Assembly (NCBI RefSeq): GCF_028331445.1
Contig: NZ_JAQMHX010000002.1
Coordinates: 124,001 to 188,000 of the forward strand
Length of the DNA: 64,000 bases
Source: Candidatus Phyllobacterium onerii
GTDB taxonomy: Bacteria; Pseudomonadota; Alphaproteobacteria; Rhizobiales; Rhizobiaceae
Direction of reading: 5' to 3'
Part shown: positions 8,607-16,832 of the stretch, piece by piece
How positions within the stretch are numbered: the stretch's first letter is position 1
Layout: every line of letters starts with the position of its first letter
Translations under genes and position numbers: made by a program
The notes under the pieces: generated by a model
The model's database searches: none
What the model was told of the DNA's origin: nothing
Seen by the model: the letters and a program-made list of their open reading frames with translations, nothing else

Positions 8607-10010
8607 ATGAGCGCCCATTCTGCCGGCAACGAACGCACGACAGCCATCGCTTCATTCGTCGCCAATTTGACCTATGAGCAAATTCCCCCTGAAGTCCGAT
8701 CACGTATCAAACTTCTGGTTCTCGACTCGCTCGGTTGTGGGCTTTATGGCGCTGAGAGGCCCTGGACCCGCATTTTGCGTGACACGCTCCATGCTGTAGA
8801 TCAAACCCGAACCACACTGGTTTGGGGAACGGGCGAGCACCTTTCGGCGCCGCATGCGGCACTCGTGAACGGCACCTCTATTCAGGGATTTGAGCTGGAC
8901 GATGTTCATCGGCAGGGCGTGCTGCATGTCGGGGCGGTTACGCTTCCCGCCCTGTTTGCGACGATAAAACCAGAAACGGCACTGAACGGGCGCGACTTGC
9001 TGACCGCGACTGTCGCGGGCTACGAAATCGGACCACGTGTCGGAATGTGCATGGGCCAGGAACACATTGGTCAAGGTTGGCATTCTGGCGCGACGGTCGG
9101 GGTCTTTTCCGCCGCTGCAGGCGCCGCGCGTGCACTTAAGCTGTCTCCAGAACAAACCATCCACGCTCTGGGTATTGCCGGTACGCAAGCATCCGGCTTG
9201 ATGGCCGCGCAATATGGCGCCATGGTCAAAAGAATGCACGCGGGGCGCGCATCACAAAGCGGGCTCTACGGAGCTCTCCTCGCCGCCAATGGATTCACAG
9301 GCATCGTCGACGTCTTCGAAGCTCCCTATGGCGGGTTCTGCACGACGTTCTCACGATCGCAGGACCGTTTCAATCTCGCCGAGCTTGATCGTGCGCTCGG
9401 CGAAACCTTTGAAACCATGCGCATTTCGCTTAAATTCTACTCTTGTGTCGGCAGCAACCACACAACCTTGGATGCCATCCGCAACATACAACAGCGCCGA
9501 CCCTTTACGCTTGACGAGCTAGATCGCATCGTCGTCTACGGCTCGCAGGTCACGGCCGATCATGTCGGGTGGCCGTATCGTCCGGAAGGCTTGACTTCGG
9601 CTCAGCTCAACCTGCCATTTTGTGTTGCAACACTCCTGCTTGAAGGCGACGTTTTTGTCGAACAATTTGACGAGGGCTGCGTTACGGACGAAAGGCGCAT
9701 CGCGCTTTCGCGCCGGGTAGAAGTACGCGAAGATCCGGAAATCACCTCACAGGGGTCTAGGTTCCGGCACAAAGTACACGTCGAAGTATGTTTGCGGGAC
9801 GGCAGTATCGAACGGGAAACATGCGAAGCACCCCGCGGAAGCGAAAAATCCTTTGCGTCAGAAGAGGAGATAGTCGCGAAATTCATGAAGCTTACCCGGC
9901 ACTTTTTGTCGGAAAAACAACGCAACGACCTTGTCGAAGCCGTGCTGGAAATGGAAAGCCTATCATCGGCCCGCCGATTGGTTGATTTGATGCGAGTGAC
10001 GTCGCATTAA
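8607..10010 (+). CDS. MmgE/PrpD family protein (second copy)
   Basis: A 467-residue MmgE/PrpD protein, only distantly like the copy at 5330-6727. It has LVLDSLGCGLYGAERPW near residue 35, NGTSIQGFELDDVHRQG near residues 88-104 (the usual AHALDFDD is changed to QGFELDDVH), GQGWHSGATVGVFSAAAGAARAL near residue 153, and RMHAGRASQSGLYGALLAA near residue 208. It lies 26 bp after the lyase gene and is likely co-transcribed with it and the regulator. With the lyase, it could perform the dehydration or rehydration step that isomerises a hydroxytricarboxylate, as PrpD does before PrpB in the 2-methylcitrate cycle. The exact substrate is unknown. Confidence 0.84.
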   Translation: MSAHSAGNERTTAIASFVANLTYEQIPPEVRSRIKLLVLDSLGCGLYGAERPWTRILRDTLHAVDQTRTTLVWGTGEHLSAPHAALVNGTSIQGFELDDVHRQGVLHVGAVTLPALFATIKPETALNGRDLLTATVAGYEIGPRVGMCMGQEHIGQGWHSGATVGVFSAAAGAARALKLSPEQTIHALGIAGTQASGLMAAQYGAMVKRMHAGRASQSGLYGALLAANGFTGIVDVFEAPYGGFCTTFSRSQDRFNLAELDRALGETFETMRISLKFYSCVGSNHTTLDAIRNIQQRRPFTLDELDRIVVYGSQVTADHVGWPYRPEGLTSAQLNLPFCVATLLLEGDVFVEQFDEGCVTDERRIALSRRVEVREDPEITSQGSRFRHKVHVEVCLRDGSIERETCEAPRGSEKSFASEEEIVAKFMKLTRHFLSEKQRNDLVEAVLEMESLSSARRLVDLMRVTSH

Positions 10011-10070
10011 CGACCGCTGGGCGCCCGGCTATCCGGTCTGGTAGACGATGCGAGGTCAAAGATTGAAGGC

Positions 10071-10799
10071 TCAGACTGCTAACCTGGAATTTACTCGCTG
10101 CTCAAGCTCTGCCGCACCTTCTTTACGTTCGCTGTACCGGTCAGTCAGATAGCCCGACACGTCGCGGGTCAGAAGCGTAAACTTGACCAACTCTTCCATG
10201 ACGTCGACGACCCGGTCGTAGTAGGCCGATGGCTGCATACGACCCTGTTCGTCGAATTCCTGATAGGCTTTCGCCACAGATGACTGGTTGGGTATTGTAA
10301 TCATACGCATCCAGCGCCCGAGTACCCGCATCTGGTTGACGGCATTGAATGATTGCGAGCCCCCCGAGACCTGCATGACTGCGAGCGTACGCCCCTGCGT
10401 TGGCCGGATCGAACCCATTGCAAGAGGTATCCAATCGATCTGCGATTTCATCACGCCTGTCATCGCCCCATGCCGTTCCGGACTTGTCCAGACCTGGCCT
10501 TCCGACCACAATGAAAGCTCACGCAGCTCCTGCACCTTGGGGTGATCAATTGGAGCGTCATCCGGTAGCGGCAATCCGGCTGGATCGTAAATGCGGATCT
10601 CAGCACCGAAATGTTGCAGTAGCCGCCCCGCCTCCTGTGTCAGCAAACGGCTATAGGAGATCTTGCGCAATGAACCGCAGAGCAGGAGTATTTTGGGCGC
10701 ATGCGAGGATCTTGGTGCGGCCAACCTGGACGCATCGACCTTGTGCAGAGCCTGTTCCAAAGTGTTTGGCAGATCAGACAACGCGTTTTCCTTTTGCAT
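10071..10799 (-). CDS. arsH: Arsenical resistance flavoprotein ArsH
   Basis: A 242-residue NADPH-dependent FMN reductase of the ArsH type. The N-terminal [22 protein letters not shown] holds the flavodoxin-like phosphate-binding loop, and [19 protein letters not shown] plus the [15 protein letters not shown] tail are characteristic of ArsH. ArsH proteins oxidise trivalent organoarsenicals and reduce azo dyes or metals. I choose ATG 10799, with GCGAGG about 10 nt upstream; ATG 10817 lies directly against a purine run and would overlap arsC further. It overlaps the end of arsC by 26 bp, so the genes are translationally linked. Confidence 0.9.
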   Translation of the reverse strand: MQKENALSDLPNTLEQALHKVDASRLAAPRSSHAPKILLLCGSLRKISYSRLLTQEAGRLLQHFGAEIRIYDPAGLPLPDDAPIDHPKVQELRELSLWSEGQVWTSPERHGAMTGVMKSQIDWIPLAMGSIRPTQGRTLAVMQVSGGSQSFNAVNQMRVLGRWMRMITIPNQSSVAKAYQEFDEQGRMQPSAYYDRVVDVMEELVKFTLLTRDVSGYLTDRYSERKEGAAELEQRVNSRLAV

Positions 10800-11196
10800 C
10801 GATGACGGCCTCGCCATCCTCTTTGGTAAACGCTTCCTTTGGCGGCTGCGGCAGAATATCCAATACCAGTTCCGATGGTCGGCTCAATCGCACGCCCTTC
10901 TCAGTCACCACAAATGGGCGGTTGATGAGGATTGGATGGGCTTCCATGGCGTCAAGCAACTGTTCGTCGGTCAATGACATATCATCCAGACCAAGCTCAG
11001 CATAGGGCGTACCCTTTGCGCGAATGGCTTCGCGAACAGTCAGCCCAGCTCTTCGGATCAAGTCTTTGAGTTCCTGGCGCGCAGGCGGCGACTTCAGATA
11101 TTCGATGATCGTCGGCTCGATGCCCGCGCTGCGAATGAGAGCCAGCGTGTTGCGTGACGTGCCGCAAGAGGGATTGTGATAGATGGTAACGGCCAT
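10774..11196 (-). CDS. arsC: Arsenate reductase ArsC, glutaredoxin-coupled type
   Basis: A 140-residue thioredoxin-fold arsenate reductase. [18 protein letters not shown] at the N-terminus contains the catalytic Cys (residue 11) of the E. coli plasmid R773-type enzyme, and [16 protein letters not shown] near residues 91-106 supplies the arginines that bind arsenate. It reduces arsenate to arsenite with glutathione and glutaredoxin. ATG 11196 has an AAGGA ribosome site 7-8 nt upstream. The reading frame continues upstream without a stop into a relic of the arsenite pump Acr3. With no intact efflux gene beside it, the arsenite produced must be handled elsewhere. Confidence 0.92.
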   Translation of the reverse strand: MAVTIYHNPSCGTSRNTLALIRSAGIEPTIIEYLKSPPARQELKDLIRRAGLTVREAIRAKGTPYAELGLDDMSLTDEQLLDAMEAHPILINRPFVVTEKGVRLSRPSELVLDILPQPPKEAFTKEDGEAVIDAKGKRVV

Positions 11197-11328
11197 TAAA
11201 CAGTCCTTTCGATTTTCTGGAAGTTCTGCACGTCCCGCGCCGCGCTCGTACCAATTTTTGCTGCGGTTGACGATCCACACGACCGACAACATCACCCGAA
11301 TTTCGATCAGGAGGCCAAAGCCGCCCCT
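11197..11328 (-). pseudogene. acr3: C-terminal relic of arsenite efflux permease Acr3
   Basis: Between the arsR stop and the arsC start, the frame in phase with arsC is open from just after a TGA at 11329-11331. It reads GLLIEIRVMLSVVWIVNRSK, then NWYERG. This matches the last membrane helix and tail of Acr3 permeases, whose C-termini commonly read GVLxEVPVMLS(V)...NRS...WYERG. Everything N-terminal to this (about 310 residues) is missing, the first relic codons follow the arsR stop directly, and no stop separates the relic from arsC. I read this as an internal deletion that removed acr3 while leaving both neighbours intact. The family match is from memory, not a search. Confidence 0.75.
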
Positions 11329-11341
11329 TCAATCCGACAGG

Positions 11342-11704
11342 TCACGCATGAAGCCCCTGGTTTTCCTTTGCCGGGCAACAGGGAACGATATCGGCTAACA
11401 GCGGCGCACAGATATCGGGATGTCCGGCACAACAATCTTTCAGCAAGAAGTTAATTGCTTCGCGCAGGTTTACGAAATTAGCCCGGTAGATAATTGAACG
11501 GCTCTGTCGCTCAGAGGAAATCAACCCCGCTCGCAACAGGATCGCGAGATGGGTAGACATGGTGTTCTGCGGAACGTCGAGGAGGCCAGACACCTCTCCA
11601 GCCGCAATCCCATCTGGCTCACGCATCACAATCAGCTTGAACGCATCCATGCGGGTTGGCTGGGCAAGAGCCGAAAACGCTTCGATCGTTTGTTCTTTTT
11701 TCAT
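11342..11704 (-). CDS. arsR: ArsR family metalloregulator (arsenite-type)
   Basis: A 120-residue winged-helix repressor. The recognition region VPQNTMSTHLAILLRAGLI (about residues 44-62) is a typical ArsR/SmtB helix-turn-helix. It lacks the ELCVCDL metal box of E. coli ArsR but has a C-terminal cysteine set: Cys91-Cys92, Cys99 and Cys109-Cys110. A Cys-Cys-x(n)-Cys arrangement near residue 95 is the As(III) site of Acidithiobacillus-type ArsR, so arsenite or antimonite sensing is likely. An imperfect dyad (ATCTGG-ATTTA-CCGAT, 11707-11722) lies just before the start and may be its operator. It leads the arsR-arsC-arsH unit. Confidence 0.88.
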   Translation of the reverse strand: MKKEQTIEAFSALAQPTRMDAFKLIVMREPDGIAAGEVSGLLDVPQNTMSTHLAILLRAGLISSERQSRSIIYRANFVNLREAINFLLKDCCAGHPDICAPLLADIVPCCPAKENQGLHA

Positions 11705-12050
11705 ATATCTGGATTTACCGATGTGTTAGAAAATGTCAAGTGCGGATTGTCAGTTCTCAGGTCAAAATCAACGGCTGCATTCTCGCGTTTTCCAATACCA
11801 GAATTTCAGCTCAAGGTTGGAGGGAAGCGGATGGCTTCCACGCTTCGTCCGCTGAAGTGCTGTCTGTCAGGGGTTTTTCTGAATTGTGCCGGTGTCACTG
11901 CCGAGCACCCGCCGCTTCTGGTCATTACGAACCCGTTACTTGACTTCCAGCAGGCAGCATCCATTTGTTCAATGTCAAATTCAAAAAGAACCTGCTGCGA
12001 CGAAACTCCCAATTTCGCAACGCAGCTACTCGAAAAGTTGAGGTCATATA
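11705..12050. other. Divergent intergenic region between arsR and the Old Yellow Enzyme gene
   Basis: 346 bp without a convincing gene. The left edge should hold the arsR promoter and the dyad at 11707-11722. The right edge ends in GAGGTCATATA before the ATG at 12051. Short open frames here lack ribosome sites and recognisable composition. No long repeat or hairpin stands out. Confidence 0.6.
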
Positions 12051-13160
12051 ATGAGCCAGTTGTTTCAACCGCTGCGATTGGATTCGCTCGAACTCGCAAA
12101 CAGGATCATAATCGCTCCCATGTGCCAGTATTCCGCCGAAGATGGCTCGGCCTCCGGCTGGCACATGATGCATCTCGGCCACCTTGCCCTGTCTGGCGCC
12201 GGCTTGCTGGTCACGGAAGCGACCGCAGTAACGCCTGAAGGACGCATATCTCCCCGCGATCTCGGGCTTTACTCCGATGACAATGAAGCAGCCCTCGGGC
12301 GTGTTGTCGCCGCAATCCGGGACTATTCGCCGATGCCCATCGCCGTGCAGCTGGCCCACGCCGGGCGAAAGGCATCAACCCGCGTGCCATGGGAAGGCGG
12401 CAAACAGATTGCGCCAAATGAGCCGACCGGCTGGAAAACCGTGGCCCCTTCGCCAGTGCCCTATCTGAATGAGTACGATGTTCCAACGGCATTGGATGGT
12501 GCTGGCCTTGATCGCATACGGGAGGCGTTCGTCAAGGCGGCGAAACGCGCTGACAGGATCGGTATCGACGGTATCGAAATTCATGGAGCCCATGGGTATC
12601 TGCTGCACGAGTTCCTGTCACCGCTCTCCAACAAGCGTGAAGATAAATATGGTGGAAGTCTGGAAAACCGAATGCGCTTCCCTCTTGAAGTGTTCGAGGC
12701 AGTCCGGGCAGCGTTTCCCGCCAACAAGCCTGTCTGGATACGCGTTTCGGCGTCTGACTGGGTCGATGGAGGATGGGATGTCGAGAGCACCGTGATCTTT
12801 GCAAAGGAATTGGAGGCACGCGGCTGTGCCGCCATCCATGTCAGCAGTGGCGGTCTTTCGGCCTTGCAGAAAATGCCGGTTGAACCCAACTATCAGGTCC
12901 CATTCGCGCGGCGCATCAAGGCCGAGGTGAAAATGCCCGTCATTGCCGTCGGACTAATCACCGAGGCGAAACAGGCAGAAGACATTATTGCCAACGGTGA
13001 CGCCGATGCGATCGCACTTGCACGTGCAATCCTCTATGATCCCCGCTGGCCTTGGCATGCAGCGGCGGAACTCGGAGCACAGGTGGTGGCTCCCGAACAA
13101 TATTGGCGATCCCAGCCCCGGGATCACGCGGATCTGTTTAAAATCCCCCAAACAGCCTAA
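12051..13160 (+). CDS. NADPH:flavin oxidoreductase / Old Yellow Enzyme, YqjM (NamA) type
   Basis: A 369-residue FMN-dependent ene-reductase with a single TIM barrel. The N-terminal NRIIIAPMCQYSAEDG contains the FMN-tuning Cys (residue 25) and Tyr typical of the thermophilic-like/YqjM class. QLAHAGRKAS near residue 104 and EIHGAHGYLLHEFLSPLSNKR near residue 167 hold the paired substrate-binding histidines, and VGLITEAKQAEDIIANGDAD-like phosphate loops close the barrel. It reduces activated C=C bonds of enals, enones or nitro compounds. GAGGT lies 6 nt before the ATG. It is monocistronic and faces the GGDEF gene tail to tail; it may be part of the electrophile response but nothing ties it to arsenic. 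Confidence 0.9.
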   Translation: MSQLFQPLRLDSLELANRIIIAPMCQYSAEDGSASGWHMMHLGHLALSGAGLLVTEATAVTPEGRISPRDLGLYSDDNEAALGRVVAAIRDYSPMPIAVQLAHAGRKASTRVPWEGGKQIAPNEPTGWKTVAPSPVPYLNEYDVPTALDGAGLDRIREAFVKAAKRADRIGIDGIEIHGAHGYLLHEFLSPLSNKREDKYGGSLENRMRFPLEVFEAVRAAFPANKPVWIRVSASDWVDGGWDVESTVIFAKELEARGCAAIHVSSGGLSALQKMPVEPNYQVPFARRIKAEVKMPVIAVGLITEAKQAEDIIANGDADAIALARAILYDPRWPWHAAAELGAQVVAPEQYWRSQPRDHADLFKIPQTA

Positions 13161-13182
13161 TTTGAAACGCGGGCGGTCGTAA

Positions 13183-14643
13183 CTAGTCGAGGTTACGACG
13201 CTCGTTCTCTGACGAATAATGCGAACGCTTGTCTTCGTACATCAGCAGATCGGCGCGTTTGGCCACAGCTTCCATCTTCTCTCCGACATGACTGGTGGCC
13301 CAGCCGATCGATATGTTCAGGGGTATATTGGAATAATACTGGTTGTTTATTTCGATAAGGCTGCGTATTTCCTCGATCATGCTTGCGCAGCCAAGCTCAT
13401 CGACGGCCGGAAGAAGAATGGCGAATTCATCGCCGCCAATACGCGCGGCATAGCAGGGAGGCTTGACGGCCCCACCCAGCACTTCGCCAACCCGCCGTAA
13501 CAGACCATCACCAACGCCATGCCCCCACTGATCATTGATCACCTTCAATCCGTTAAGGTCGAGGATGATGATCGATACAGGATGGAATTCACGACGTTCG
13601 AGCCTGTTCAACTCGTCCACGTATAAGGCGCGGTTGTAAAGTTTGGTGAGCACATCATGCTTGCCGAGATATTCTAGATAGGCTTCGGCTTTCTTGCGTG
13701 CCATGATATCGGTCAAGGATATCTGGACCAATGACCAATCCTGTTCGTGGCCCGGCAGAACGGAAAATTGCAGCAGCACATGGCGTTCGGTACCATCGAG
13801 CGCGTAGTTCACGGTCTCACGCTGATGGAAGAGGTTGCCATTCCAGAGTTCGATAAGCTGTTCCCTGAAATGCACATCCATCCCATCCTTGAAAATGTCA
13901 GGAAGCCTGCGCAACAATGTCAATTTGTCGGGTGCGAGAAACAGTCTGAGCGTCTCGTTGTTGACGTCGATGACACGGATCTCGCTTGCACATTGTCCAA
14001 CGAATTCAGGATGGACATCGGTAAACACACGAAAATCGGTAATGCCCTGCTCCCGCACGTCATCAAGCAAACGCTTGATGCGGCTGAAATCTTCCACCCA
14101 AAGAGACACGGGAGAATGCTCGAACAACCCTTCCGCGTAGCGCTTGCTCTCGATCTGCTGCCGCCGCGCGTCCTCGCGTTCGGTTACATCTTCGATGGAA
14201 AGCAATACCCGCGTCCACGAATCTTCATATCCTGGTAAAATTGCGCCTCGAAGCTGGATATCCAGCCGGCGACCCGTCAGCGTGTAGTTCACCGTGTCAC
14301 TGGAGAATTCGGTATCGCCATCCCACAGAGCCGACAGCTCCTGTATATGCGACTGCAGCATGTCGTCGCGAAAGACAGAACCGAGATTGCCGGTCAGGTG
14401 GTTGAAGTCATCTGCTTCGAAAAGAGCAAGGGTCTTCTTGTTGACCTTGAGAACGCGGATCAGGCTTGAGCATTCCTTAATCCGGCCCTCATCCTCACGC
14501 AGATAGGATCTGATATCGGTGACGCCCGATTGCCGCCATTTCTCGAACAGATGCTTGACGCCACCAAAATCCTCCAGCCATAACGAGATCGGCGCGAGAT
14601 CGAATGTCTCGATATCGGCGTGGTGATCGACATGCTCATTCAT
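13183..14643 (-). CDS. Diguanylate cyclase with two tandem PAS-like sensory repeats and a GGDEF domain
   Basis: About 486 residues. Two copies of a ~150-residue module (roughly residues 15-165 and 170-320) share the pattern (A/S)P(I/V)SLW(L/V)EDF...K.L....R..G(V/I)TD.R, then a SxIRV..VN..TL.LF segment and a VNY.L.G strand, followed by a GGDEF domain (about 330-480). The catalytic signature RIGGDEFAILL is intact, so it should make cyclic di-GMP; the RxxD inhibitory site five residues before it is not visible. There is no membrane segment. I prefer ATG 14643; a GTG at 14703 would add 20 residues. A PilZ receptor gene lies about 3.5 kb away. Signal unknown. Confidence 0.87.
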   Translation of the reverse strand: MNEHVDHHADIETFDLAPISLWLEDFGGVKHLFEKWRQSGVTDIRSYLREDEGRIKECSSLIRVLKVNKKTLALFEADDFNHLTGNLGSVFRDDMLQSHIQELSALWDGDTEFSSDTVNYTLTGRRLDIQLRGAILPGYEDSWTRVLLSIEDVTEREDARRQQIESKRYAEGLFEHSPVSLWVEDFSRIKRLLDDVREQGITDFRVFTDVHPEFVGQCASEIRVIDVNNETLRLFLAPDKLTLLRRLPDIFKDGMDVHFREQLIELWNGNLFHQRETVNYALDGTERHVLLQFSVLPGHEQDWSLVQISLTDIMARKKAEAYLEYLGKHDVLTKLYNRALYVDELNRLERREFHPVSIIILDLNGLKVINDQWGHGVGDGLLRRVGEVLGGAVKPPCYAARIGGDEFAILLPAVDELGCASMIEEIRSLIEINNQYYSNIPLNISIGWATSHVGEKMEAVAKRADLLMYEDKRSHYSSENERRNLD

Positions 14644-14732
14644 ATAGCGCGAATCTCTCGGCTGGTTCCTCTGCCAACAGGTATCTATATGAACGATATT
14701 CACTGAACAATCGTTACCTTGCGCAGAACGAA

Positions 14733-14749
14733 CGCGGGAAGACCCCGCG
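14733..14749 (-). terminator. Possible terminator hairpin after the Bax inhibitor-1 gene
   Basis: On the minus strand CGCGGG-GTCTT-CCCGCG forms a perfect 6-bp stem with a 5-nt loop, followed by TTCGTTCT. It lies 37 bp beyond the stop of the BI-1 family gene. The T-run is interrupted, so termination is plausible but unproven. Confidence 0.35.
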
Positions 14750-14785
14750 CCGCGGGCTGCATCACACAGGACTGCTACCCTGTCG

Positions 14786-15505
14786 CTATTCTTCCCGCTG
14801 ACCGGTCAGGCTGAGCAGCAGCTGGAAGAGGTTAATGAAGTTCAGGTAGAGCGAGAAGGCCCCGAACACAGCCAACTTCTGCTGCGATTCCGAATCGTAG
14901 CTTTCGGCATACTGTTCCTTGATCGACTGCGTGTCCCAAGCCGTCAAACCGATGAACACCAGAACGCCGGCAACCGAGACAACGAACTGCAGCATTGAAG
15001 AGCCAAGGAAAATGTTGACGACACTCGCCACGACGACACCGATCAAACCCATCATCAGGAACGAGCTGAACTGGGAGAGATCACGCTTCGTTGTATAACC
15101 ATAAAGGCTGGTAGCGCCGAACATCGTGGCCGCGATGAAGAATGTGCGGGCGATGCTGGTTCCGGTAAAGACAAGGAAGACCGATGCCAGCGAAAGCCCC
15201 ATGACCGCACAGAATGCCCAGAACATAGCCTGTGCCGATGCTGCCGACATGGTTTGCATTTTGAAGGAGAAGAACATCACGAAAGCAAGTGGCGCCAGCA
15301 TGACGACCCATTTCAGAGGGGTCGAAAAGATGGGAACATAAAGGGCCGGTGTCGAGGCGACGACGAAGGCAACAACGCCTGTCAGAACAAGGCCCAAGCC
15401 CATATAATTGTAGATGCGCAGCATATGCTGGCGCAGTCCTTCATCGAACAGTGCAGCCGACTGTCCGCGCGCTGTACCCATTTCATAGCGAAGTGGTGTA
15501 TTCAT
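14786..15505 (-). CDS. Bax inhibitor-1/YccA family membrane protein
   Basis: A 239-residue inner-membrane protein with a hydrophilic N-terminus (about 30 residues) and about seven hydrophobic segments. The TSLYGYTTKRDLSQFSSFLMMGL segment and the late ...GLTAWDTQSIKEQY... region, with its conserved WDTQ, identify the BI-1/UPF0005 family (YccA, YbhL). Family members act in membrane protein quality control or calcium leak; the bacterial role is poorly defined. An AAGAGGATCACAACC stretch precedes the ATG. It lies 21 bp downstream of the anti-sigma gene on the same strand and could be co-transcribed with the ECF pair. Confidence 0.88.
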   Translation of the reverse strand: MNTPLRYEMGTARGQSAALFDEGLRQHMLRIYNYMGLGLVLTGVVAFVVASTPALYVPIFSTPLKWVVMLAPLAFVMFFSFKMQTMSAASAQAMFWAFCAVMGLSLASVFLVFTGTSIARTFFIAATMFGATSLYGYTTKRDLSQFSSFLMMGLIGVVVASVVNIFLGSSMLQFVVSVAGVLVFIGLTAWDTQSIKEQYAESYDSESQQKLAVFGAFSLYLNFINLFQLLLSLTGQREE

Positions 15506-15526
15506 GGTTGTGATCCTCTTGGTTAA

Positions 15527-16300
15527 TCAGTAAAGGGTCGTTACAAGCTGCGACGCAGCAGTTTCGAGATCGGTGGGGCTTGCATTCGACACGAGCGCAT
15601 AGGCGACATCGCCAATCTGGAAATAAGCCGCCGAGCTATCACCCACACGCACTGCTTTTGGCTTCACGACATCGAAATTGCCGGGGCGAACCGCGAAAAG
15701 CGAGAGCCGTCCCATATCCGCAGATGTGATTTCCATCTCGACGCTTGGCCCGAAGGCTGATGGGAAAAGCTGGACATCATTGACGATCCAACGGTCCAAA
15801 AGTTGTGGCATGGTGATAGCGGTGGCCGCACGTATTTCCGCAGGATCGTAACTATTCACCTCGGACTGCGACGTCATCTCTGCCCTGACCAGGGACGTCT
15901 TGTGGGCCATCACTGCATCCGAAACATAAGCTGGCGGCGGTGTCGAGGCAACGACCTGCGAGATGGTGAGTGGGCCAAAACCGGCATGGGCCAGCCACCC
16001 GAGACCGACAAGAACGGCCACCGCGGCAACACGTTGTAAATTGCCAAGCAGCCGGTTTCGCATAAGGCCGCGTTCAAGGCGGCGCGCCGCTTCGCTCGTC
16101 TCCGGCGATCCCTTGCTGGGCATGCCGGTTAGCGCCAGCCGCAATTCGTCCCTCGCCTGTAGATCCGACATGACGCGGGCCGCCTGCTCGGGATGATGCG
16201 AGAGATAACGGGCGATCTCGATGCGGCGGCCCGCATCCAGCTGGTCGTCGACATAGGCATCAAGGTCGGCCTCAACGACAGGGTCAATCGTGTCATTCAT
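15527..16300 (-). CDS. Transmembrane anti-sigma factor, partner of the adjacent ECF sigma factor
   Basis: A 257-residue protein with an N-terminal cytoplasmic helical region (about residues 7-60: DLDAYVDDQLDAGRRIEIARYL then a helical SDLQARDELRLAL), a transmembrane segment near 87-105 (VAAVAVLVGLGWLAHAGF) and a periplasmic domain. This is the usual layout of ECF anti-sigma factors of rhizobia; there is no HxxxCxxC zinc motif, so it is not a ZAS-type redox sensor. ATG 16300 has GGAGG 6 nt upstream and overlaps the sigma gene's stop by 8 bp, so the two are translationally coupled. It should hold the sigma factor inactive at the membrane until an envelope signal arrives. Confidence 0.82.
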   Translation of the reverse strand: MNDTIDPVVEADLDAYVDDQLDAGRRIEIARYLSHHPEQAARVMSDLQARDELRLALTGMPSKGSPETSEAARRLERGLMRNRLLGNLQRVAAVAVLVGLGWLAHAGFGPLTISQVVASTPPPAYVSDAVMAHKTSLVRAEMTSQSEVNSYDPAEIRAATAITMPQLLDRWIVNDVQLFPSAFGPSVEMEITSADMGRLSLFAVRPGNFDVVKPKAVRVGDSSAAYFQIGDVAYALVSNASPTDLETAASQLVTTLY

Positions 16301-16826
16301 CGCGGCCTCCAACAATTTTCAGACGTGCGGCTTTGCCGGGTTGCTCCGCCTCGAGAGACCGCAGTGTCGCACGCGCGCGGCCAATTCTGGACATCAGCGT
16401 GCCGATCGGTATCCCCAAGGTTGCTGCGGCTTCTTCGTAGGAGAGACCTTCGATCGCCACCAAATGCAGAGCCGCTCTCTGCTCTTCGGGCAGCGAAAAG
16501 AAGGCATCCCTGACCTCCATTAACCGCATGGAGTGCTCTTGCGGCGGTTGGAGGACGGTTTCGGCAATGACTGCAAAAGCATCTCCGCGGCGCGCTTCCG
16601 ACTGGCTTGAACGCTTGCTGTCGATAAAACCATTATGGAGGATCGACAAAAGCCAGCCCTTCAGGTTTCCGCCATTGCGAAAATGACTGCGCCGCTCGTA
16701 AGCGCGCACCAGCGTATCCTGCACAAGGTCTTCCGCGTCGGTCTCGTTGCGGGTGAGCGAACGTGCATACCGGCGCAACGATCCAAGCTGGCCAACAACG
16801 TCAAAACGGGGTTTCGGACTATCCAT
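16293..16826 (-). CDS. ECF-type RNA polymerase sigma factor
   Basis: A 177-residue sigma-70 family protein. Region 2 is visible as LRRYARSLTRNETDAEDLVQ then DTLVRAYERRSHFRNGGNLKGWL (about residues 17-60), and region 4 as a helix-turn-helix LPEEQRAALHLVAIEGLSYE, AAATLGIPIGTLMSRIGRAR (about 114-155). I set the start at ATG 16826; upstream in-frame codons lie inside a probable -35/-10 pair. The gene is coupled to its anti-sigma factor. The likely autoregulatory promoter ends only 6 nt before this ATG, which would give a leaderless or near-leaderless message. Confidence 0.88.
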   Translation of the reverse strand: MDSPKPRFDVVGQLGSLRRYARSLTRNETDAEDLVQDTLVRAYERRSHFRNGGNLKGWLLSILHNGFIDSKRSSQSEARRGDAFAVIAETVLQPPQEHSMRLMEVRDAFFSLPEEQRAALHLVAIEGLSYEEAAATLGIPIGTLMSRIGRARATLRSLEAEQPGKAARLKIVGGRDE

Positions 16827-16832
16827 AGGGCG

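Noticed and set aside
5330-10010. The two MmgE/PrpD genes as a recent duplication.
   Set aside because: The proteins agree only at family motifs and differ even at the HALDFDD site, so they are old paralogues with probably different jobs.
11707-11722. The arsR-proximal dyad resembles the dyad in the flagellin leader.
   Set aside because: The two genes have no known link and the shared part is an AT-rich core with short arms; chance is likely.
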